From: Chloroflexota bacterium
Lineage (GTDB): Bacteria > Chloroflexota > DTOL01 > JACQYG01
Reading direction: 5' to 3'
NCBI GenBank assembly: GCA_016208345.1
Contig: JACQYG010000058.1
Coordinates: 1 to 18,303, forward strand
DNA length: 18,303 bases
Below, piece by piece: positions 14,482-18,303 of this stretch. Position 1 is the first letter of the stretch; every line of letters begins with the position of its first letter. A program made the position numbers and the translations under genes. A model generated the notes under the pieces. That model did no database searches. It was given only the letters and a program-made list of their open reading frames with translations, and was not told where the DNA came from.

Positions 14482-14505
14482 ATTAAGTAACTGGATTTAC
14501 AATAT
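14480..14505 (+). promoter_or_regulatory. Candidate Rrf2 operator overlapping the -10 box and transcription start
   Basis: ATATT-AA-GTAA is followed by a 6-base centre and then TTAC-AATAT, an AT-rich inverted repeat with 9-base arms and a 2-base offset in the left arm. It begins at the end of the -10 box. AT-rich dyads of this size over the start site are usual for Rrf2-family repressors. It would give negative autoregulation of the regulator and the downstream sulfur genes. Confidence 0.45.
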
Positions 14506-14520
14506 AAAGAATTTTGACCG

Positions 14521-14958
14521 ATGGCCATGAGAGTGTCTATTACTACGGATTATGGCTTGCGGGCGATGATGGACCTGGCTCGGCGATATGGCCAGGGCAC
14601 GGTGCCCAGCGCCGACATCGCCGCCCGCCAGGGGATCCCGGAGGCTTACCTGGATCAGGTGCTGTCCACGCTAGGCAAAGCCGGGTTCGTGCGCGGCGTG
14701 CGGGGCCCTCAAGGTGGCCATGCCCTGACCAGGCCACCAGGGCAGATCACCCTGGGCGAGGTGCTCGCTGCCCTGGAGGGAGCCACAGCGCCCATGGAAT
14801 GCGTGGGCGAGCCGGGCAGCTGCCATCAGGCCGCCTCTTGCACCCTGCGGGAAACATGGCAGCGAGTGGATGAGGCGGTCCAGGAGATTCTATCCTCTAT
14901 CACCATCGAGGGGTTGGTGCAGCGGCAACTGGTGCGCCGGGAGATGTATTACATCTAA
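14521..14958 (+). CDS. Rrf2-family transcriptional regulator with a three-cysteine cluster motif
   Basis: The 145-residue protein is a standard-length Rrf2 regulator. Its winged helix-turn-helix starts at MRVSITTDYGLRAMMDLARR, continues through SADIAARQGIPEAYLDQVLSTLGKAGFVRGVRGPQGGHALTRPPGQITLGEVLAALEG, all typical. Three cysteines follow at residues 94, 101 and 107 (MECVGEPGSCHQAASC), close to the C-x5-C-x5-C of IscR, so it probably binds a [2Fe-2S] cluster; CymR-type members lack these cysteines. The cysK gene starts only 21 bases after its stop. The likely role is control of cysteine and sulfur supply in response to Fe-S status, but this is inference. An ATG at 14527 is an alternative start; no strong Shine-Dalgarno is seen for either. 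Confidence 0.92.
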   Translation: MAMRVSITTDYGLRAMMDLARRYGQGTVPSADIAARQGIPEAYLDQVLSTLGKAGFVRGVRGPQGGHALTRPPGQITLGEVLAALEGATAPMECVGEPGSCHQAASCTLRETWQRVDEAVQEILSSITIEGLVQRQLVRREMYYI

Positions 14959-14979
14959 ACCAGCCTTCGGAGGATCGTT

Positions 14980-15894
14980 GTGGCGCGGGTAGTGGAAAGC
15001 GTTTTGGAGCTGATCGGAGATACGCCCTTGGTCCGGCTGCGACGGCTGGTCCCTGAGGGAGCGGCCCAGGTGCTGGCCAAGCTGGAGAGCCGCAACCCTG
15101 CCGGCTCGGTCAAGGATCGCATCGCCCTGGCCATGGTCGCGGAAGCGGAGAACCAGGGACGGCTCTCGCCGGGCGGCACCATTGTGGAGCCCACCAGCGG
15201 CAATACGGGCATTGGCCTGGCCATGGTCGCCGCCGTGAAGGGGTATCGCCTGATCCTGACCATGCCGGAGGACATGAGCCCGGAGCGGCAACGGTTGTTG
15301 ACCCGGTTCGGTGCGGAGGTGGCCCTCACCCCGGCCATCGAGGGGATGTCCGGGGCCGTCCATGCCGCCGAGGAGCTGGTGCGTGGCCATCCCGATTACT
15401 TCATGCCCCAGCAGTTCACCAATCCCGCCAACCCCGCAGTGCATCGGGGCACCACCGCTGAGGAGATCTGGGAGGCAACCCAGGGCCACCTGGACGCTTT
15501 TGTGGCCGGCGTGGGCACTGGGGGCACCATCGCCGGCGTGGGCGAGGTGTTGAAAAGTCGCCTGCCATCGCTGCTGGTGGTGGCCGTGGAGCCCACTCGT
15601 TCGCCGGTCGTGCAGGGGGGAAGGTGGCACCCCCATGGCATCCAGGGCATCGGCGCCAGCTTCGTCCCGGGCGTCCTCAACCGGGAGGTCATTGACGAGA
15701 TCATTGGGGTGTCCGACGAGGAGGCCAAGGCCATTGCCGCCCGGCTAGTCCGAGAGGAAGGGTTGCTGGTTGGTCTATCCGCTGGGGCCAACGTTTGCGC
15801 TGCTCTACAGGTCGCTCAAAGGTTAGGGGCAGGCAGGACCATCGTTACCATCCTGCCAGATACGGGTGAAAGGTATCTGAGCATCACGTTTTGA
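14980..15894 (+). CDS. cysK: Cysteine synthase (O-acetylserine or O-phosphoserine sulfhydrylase), CysK/CysM family
   Basis: The GTG start at 14980 follows GGAGG (14969-14973) by six bases. The 304-residue PLP enzyme has the lysine that holds PLP at K45 in [11 protein letters not shown], the substrate loop [11 protein letters not shown] (72-82), the [14 protein letters not shown] region, the phosphate-binding [12 protein letters not shown] and a C-terminal [13 protein letters not shown]. It makes cysteine from an activated serine and sulfide, or from a protein thiocarboxylate as in CysM of mycobacteria. The next gene encodes a sulfur-carrier/E1 fusion starting 14 bases after this stop, so the thiocarboxylate route is plausible here. 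Which activated serine it uses cannot be decided from sequence by eye. Confidence 0.94.
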   Translation: MARVVESVLELIGDTPLVRLRRLVPEGAAQVLAKLESRNPAGSVKDRIALAMVAEAENQGRLSPGGTIVEPTSGNTGIGLAMVAAVKGYRLILTMPEDMSPERQRLLTRFGAEVALTPAIEGMSGAVHAAEELVRGHPDYFMPQQFTNPANPAVHRGTTAEEIWEATQGHLDAFVAGVGTGGTIAGVGEVLKSRLPSLLVVAVEPTRSPVVQGGRWHPHGIQGIGASFVPGVLNREVIDEIIGVSDEEAKAIAARLVREEGLLVGLSAGANVCAALQVAQRLGAGRTIVTILPDTGERYLSITF

Positions 15895-15908
15895 GTGGAG
15901 GAAGGCAC

Positions 15909-16994
15909 ATGCCGATCAGCGTATACATTCCTACTCCCTGGCGTCGGTTGACGCAGGGATTGGGCACGGTAGAGGCCAATGCGGGCGACATCGCCGGGCT
16001 CTTGGATGCCTTGGAGGCCAGCTATCCTGGCCTAAAAGATCACATCTGCAACGAGAAGGGTGAAATCCCTCGTCACATCAGCGTCTTTGTCAACCGGGAG
16101 GAGATCGATGCCCTCCAGGGGCTACGAACCCCGGTGCGAGATGGCGATGAGGTGGCCTTCATCCCAGCCATCGCCGGTGGGGCTGTTACGCTGAGTCAGG
16201 AGCAGATCGTCCGCTACAGCCGCCATATCCTGCTGCCGGAGGTGGGCGGAAGAGGGCAAAAGAAACTCTTGGCGGCCAAGGTCCTAATAATCGGAGCAGG
16301 GGGGTTGGGCTCCCCCGCTGCCCTCTATCTGGCTGCGGCCGGGGTGGGCACCCTGGGCATCGTGGACGGCGACGTGGTGGACCTCTCCAATCTGCAACGC
16401 CAGATACTGCACCACGTGGACGACATCGGCCGGCCGAAGACCGAGTCCGCCGCCGAGGCCATCATGGCCATCAACCCCGATGTCCAGGTTGTCCCCCATC
16501 AGGTGATTCTCTCCTCGGAGAATGCCCTGGAGATCCTGAGCGGTTACGACATCATCGTCAACGGCTGTGACAACTTTCCCACCCGCTACCTGGTCAACGA
16601 TGCCTGTGTACTCTTGCATAAACCCCTGGTGGACGGCAGCATCTTCCGTTTTGATGGCCAGGTGGCCGTCTTTCTCCCTGGTCGGGGATGTTACCGTTGC
16701 CTTTTTCCGGCACCTCCGCCTCCCGGCACCGTGCCTTCCTGTGCCGAGGCCGGGGTCTTGGGGGTGCTCCCTGGCCTGGTAGGGGTGATCCAGGCCGTGG
16801 AGGCCATCAAGCTCGTCCTGGGCATTGGCAAGAGCCTGGCCGGGAGGCTTGTGCTCGTTGACACCCTGCCCATGGAGTTTCACCAGGTCAACCTGCGCCG
16901 TGACCCCACCTGTCCGGTCTGTGGCGATCACCCCACCATCACCCATCTCATCGACTACTATGAGTTCTGTGGTGTGCCTGGACCGGGGCATTGA
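15909..16994 (+). CDS. MoaD/ThiS-like sulfur carrier fused to MoeB/ThiF-type E1 adenylyltransferase
   Basis: The ATG at 15909 has GGAGG seven bases upstream, which is preferred over the in-frame TTG at 15891 that overlaps cysK. The 361-residue protein has two parts. Residues 1-91 form a ubiquitin-like MoaD/ThiS/CysO domain (ISVYIPTPWRRLT, DGDEVAFIPAIAGG) ending in a di-glycine at G90-G91. Without a linker, AVTLSQEQIVRYSRHILLPEVGG starts a complete MoeB/ThiF E1 domain: ATP loop GAGGLGSPAAL from residue 129, DGDVVDLSNLQRQ, GCDNFPTRYLVND, a likely catalytic cysteine C278 in PSCAEAGVLGVLPG, and zinc pairs C261/C264 and C335/C338. There is no rhodanese domain. The E1 would adenylate a carrier C-terminus for thiocarboxylate formation. 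Because the GG is internal, the carrier must be cut out by a protease, or the domain acts differently. Its place after cysK suggests cysteine synthesis. Confidence 0.9.
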   Translation: MPISVYIPTPWRRLTQGLGTVEANAGDIAGLLDALEASYPGLKDHICNEKGEIPRHISVFVNREEIDALQGLRTPVRDGDEVAFIPAIAGGAVTLSQEQIVRYSRHILLPEVGGRGQKKLLAAKVLIIGAGGLGSPAALYLAAAGVGTLGIVDGDVVDLSNLQRQILHHVDDIGRPKTESAAEAIMAINPDVQVVPHQVILSSENALEILSGYDIIVNGCDNFPTRYLVNDACVLLHKPLVDGSIFRFDGQVAVFLPGRGCYRCLFPAPPPPGTVPSCAEAGVLGVLPGLVGVIQAVEAIKLVLGIGKSLAGRLVLVDTLPMEFHQVNLRRDPTCPVCGDHPTITHLIDYYEFCGVPGPGH

Positions 16995-17017
16995 TTATGC
17001 ATACTAGGAGGATCCGC

Positions 17018-17484
17018 TTGCTTGAGGCGAGAGAGATTGGCCAGGCCGTGAAGACCTTTCTGGGCCTGAGCTATGCTCCCATTGGCGTCAAGATCTTGAC
17101 CGAGGATGATGGTCGCCCGGGCGAGCCCCTTGCTGAGGGGGCCCGGTTTTGTCCCTTCCAACCAAGGCCGTGCGCCTGGGCCCTCTTGAGGAGGCCGACG
17201 TGGTGCTTTTCACCCTGAATGCCAACCAGGCCATGACCTTGGCTGTTCTCCTGGGTGGAGTGGAGGCAGAGTGCAAGGGGGAGATCGCAGTGTGCGGCGA
17301 GGCTCTGGCCCGGGCCTACAACACCGGTAAGCCAAGCCTCACCCTCCTTTGTCGAGGCGCCCTGGACTTCGGCCCCTTCGCTAAAGAGGAATTGGTGGTG
17401 GCTGTACCCTACCAGGACTTCCTGAGGCTGCCCCAGGCCATGGCAAAGTACGCCACGTTGAGCCAGGCAGCGATAGATCATTGA
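17018..17484 (+). pseudogene. DUF169-family gene with internal loss and frameshift
   Basis: AGGAGG at 17006-17011 lies six bases before a TTG at 17018, the most likely start. The first frame gives MLEAREIGQAVKTFLGLSYAPIGVKIL and EGARFCPFQ, the N-terminus of a DUF169 protein. From about 17150 the other frame gives TKAVRLGPLEEADVVLFTLNANQAMTLAVLLGG and later GKPSLTLLCRG, the later part of the same family, ending at TGA 17482-17484. Members known to me are over 200 residues and carry a cysteine-containing core (a CPGA-like motif) between these parts. Here that segment of perhaps 40-50 residues is missing and the frame changes at the join. The function of DUF169 is not established; it is often found with redox and metal-linked genes. 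Confidence 0.65.
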
Positions 17485-17526
17485 GGCAGGGTGGAAGACT
17501 ACCGGAGTCTAGTACTACAACCTCAC

Positions 17527-17555
17527 TTGGCAAAATGAGCGGTTTGTGCGATACT
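17527..17555 (+). promoter_or_regulatory. Possible promoter of the YeeE/YedE gene
   Basis: TTGGCA (17527-17532) and GATACT (17550-17555) have a 17-base spacer; the matches are 5/6 and 4/6. It lies in the 98-base gap before the transporter gene, which would otherwise depend on read-through of the damaged DUF169 gene. Confidence 0.4.
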
Positions 17556-17582
17556 TGCTGTCCCTAGAAAGTGGAGACAGCG

Positions 17583-18303
17583 ATGACCAATAACGCCTCG
17601 GCCTTCCGGGATCTTTATCTCTTGCAGGATGGCCGGGTGATCAAGGGTATCGTAGCTGGCATGGCCGTGGCCACCATTGGTTTTGCCCTGGTGATGTACA
17701 AGGCCTCGCCGGACATGAGCAAGATCCCGGGCGGGGTCACTCCCCTGGGCATCCATACCCTCCTGGGCGGCCTCCTCTTCGGCCTGGGGATGGTGCTGGC
17801 CGGGGGTTGTGCCTCGGGGTCTCTCTACCGCATGGGTGAGGGCTACGTAGGTTCATGGCTAGCCTTGGGGGGGATGTTCCTGGGCATGTTCGCCCTGGCT
17901 CTCAACTGGGATTGGTGGTGGACCATGGTCATCAATGTGGCACCCAAATTCTGGCTGCCCAAGTCTCTGGGCTGGGGTGGGGCGATCCTCTTGAACCTCC
18001 TGGCCCTCACCCTCGCTTACCTGGCTGTTCTTTGGTGGGAGTCCCGTGGGGGAGGGATCTATCCACAGGTGGTCGCGGAGCTCCCGCCCCTGGCCTTCGG
18101 CCAGCGGGTAGCTGCTCTCTATCGTGCTGTCTTCACCAGGGCCTGGCCGGCGGTGGTGGGCGGAGTCATTCTCGGGACGCTGAACACCTTCGAGTATCTC
18201 TTCGCCAAGCCCTGGGGGATCACCACCGAGGTCTCCCGCTGGGCCAGGGTGGATAGCCTACGGCCTGGGATATCAAGCGCAAAACCTGCGTTACTTCGCT
18301 GAA
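17583..18303 (+). CDS. YeeE/YedE-family sulfur (thiosulfate-type) transporter, frameshifted near the end and cut by the window edge
   Basis: GGAG (17573-17576) lies six bases before the ATG at 17583; the frame begins at a GTG at 17571 on that same site, which is less likely. The membrane protein shows a helix (VIKGIVAGMAVATIGFALVMY), then the family signature LGGLLFGLGMVLAGGCASGSLYRMGEGYVGSW with C76, more helices, and a second half starting TRAWPAVVGGVILGTLNTFEYLF. Such proteins move thiosulfate or another sulfur donor into the cell. At about 18247-18251 the frame breaks: reading one base over gives WIAYGLGYQAQNLRYFAE to the window end, which continues the family pattern. One extra G in GCCAGGGTGG explains it. 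The TGA at 18300-18302 is therefore not the real end. Confidence 0.85.

Noticed and set aside
17496..17510. AGACT-ACCGG-AGTCT hairpin after the DUF169 gene as a terminator
   Set aside because: The stem is only 5 bp and no T-run follows.

Overview
The window reads as GC-rich bacterial DNA, with GTG and TTG starts and strong AGGAGG-type ribosome binding sites. A Chloroflexota or thermophilic Firmicutes source is only a guess from gene content. Every gene except the transposase at the left edge is on the + strand. No tRNA, rRNA or CRISPR array was seen.

Layout. (1) 1-784: 5' part of an IS5/IS1182-like DDE transposase on the minus strand. (2) 869-8143: a LacI-family regulator with a near-consensus promoter and paired operators, followed by a run of sugar-acid genes: tripartite tricarboxylate transporter receptor, small and large membrane subunits (TctC, TctB, TctA), a DapA-superfamily aldolase, a KdgK-type kinase and a ribokinase-like kinase. 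(3) 8162-9627: a broken L-fucose isomerase-like gene (two frameshifts, 3' end missing) that runs directly into the C-terminal two thirds of a MalG-type ABC sugar permease; this is a rearrangement scar. (4) 9681-12934: a second carbohydrate block: an unrecognised small protein, a KpsF-type SIS isomerase, a RbsD/FucU mutarotase, a frameshifted VOC-fold gene and another ribokinase-like kinase. (5) 12975-14387: an N-terminal fragment resembling E1-alpha dehydrogenases, cut by an ISL3-family element whose transposase has two frameshifts. (6) 14453-18303: a sulfur block: Rrf2-family regulator with three cysteines, cysteine synthase, a ubiquitin-like sulfur carrier fused to a MoeB/ThiF E1 enzyme, a damaged DUF169 gene, and a YeeE/YedE sulfur transporter that is frameshifted near the right edge.

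How the parts may work together. The first block would import a sugar acid, turn 2-keto-3-deoxy acids into KDPG and/or split them by the aldolase, and phosphorylate a sugar, all under LacI-type control. The last block would let an Fe-S or cysteine-sensing Rrf2 protein control sulfur uptake (YedE), activation of a protein-bound sulfur (carrier-E1 fusion) and its transfer into cysteine (CysK), parallel to the CysO/MoeZ/CysM route known from mycobacteria. That parallel is inference. Seven or more reading-frame breaks lie between 8450 and 18250. Some sit in homopolymers and could be read errors; others look like true decay.
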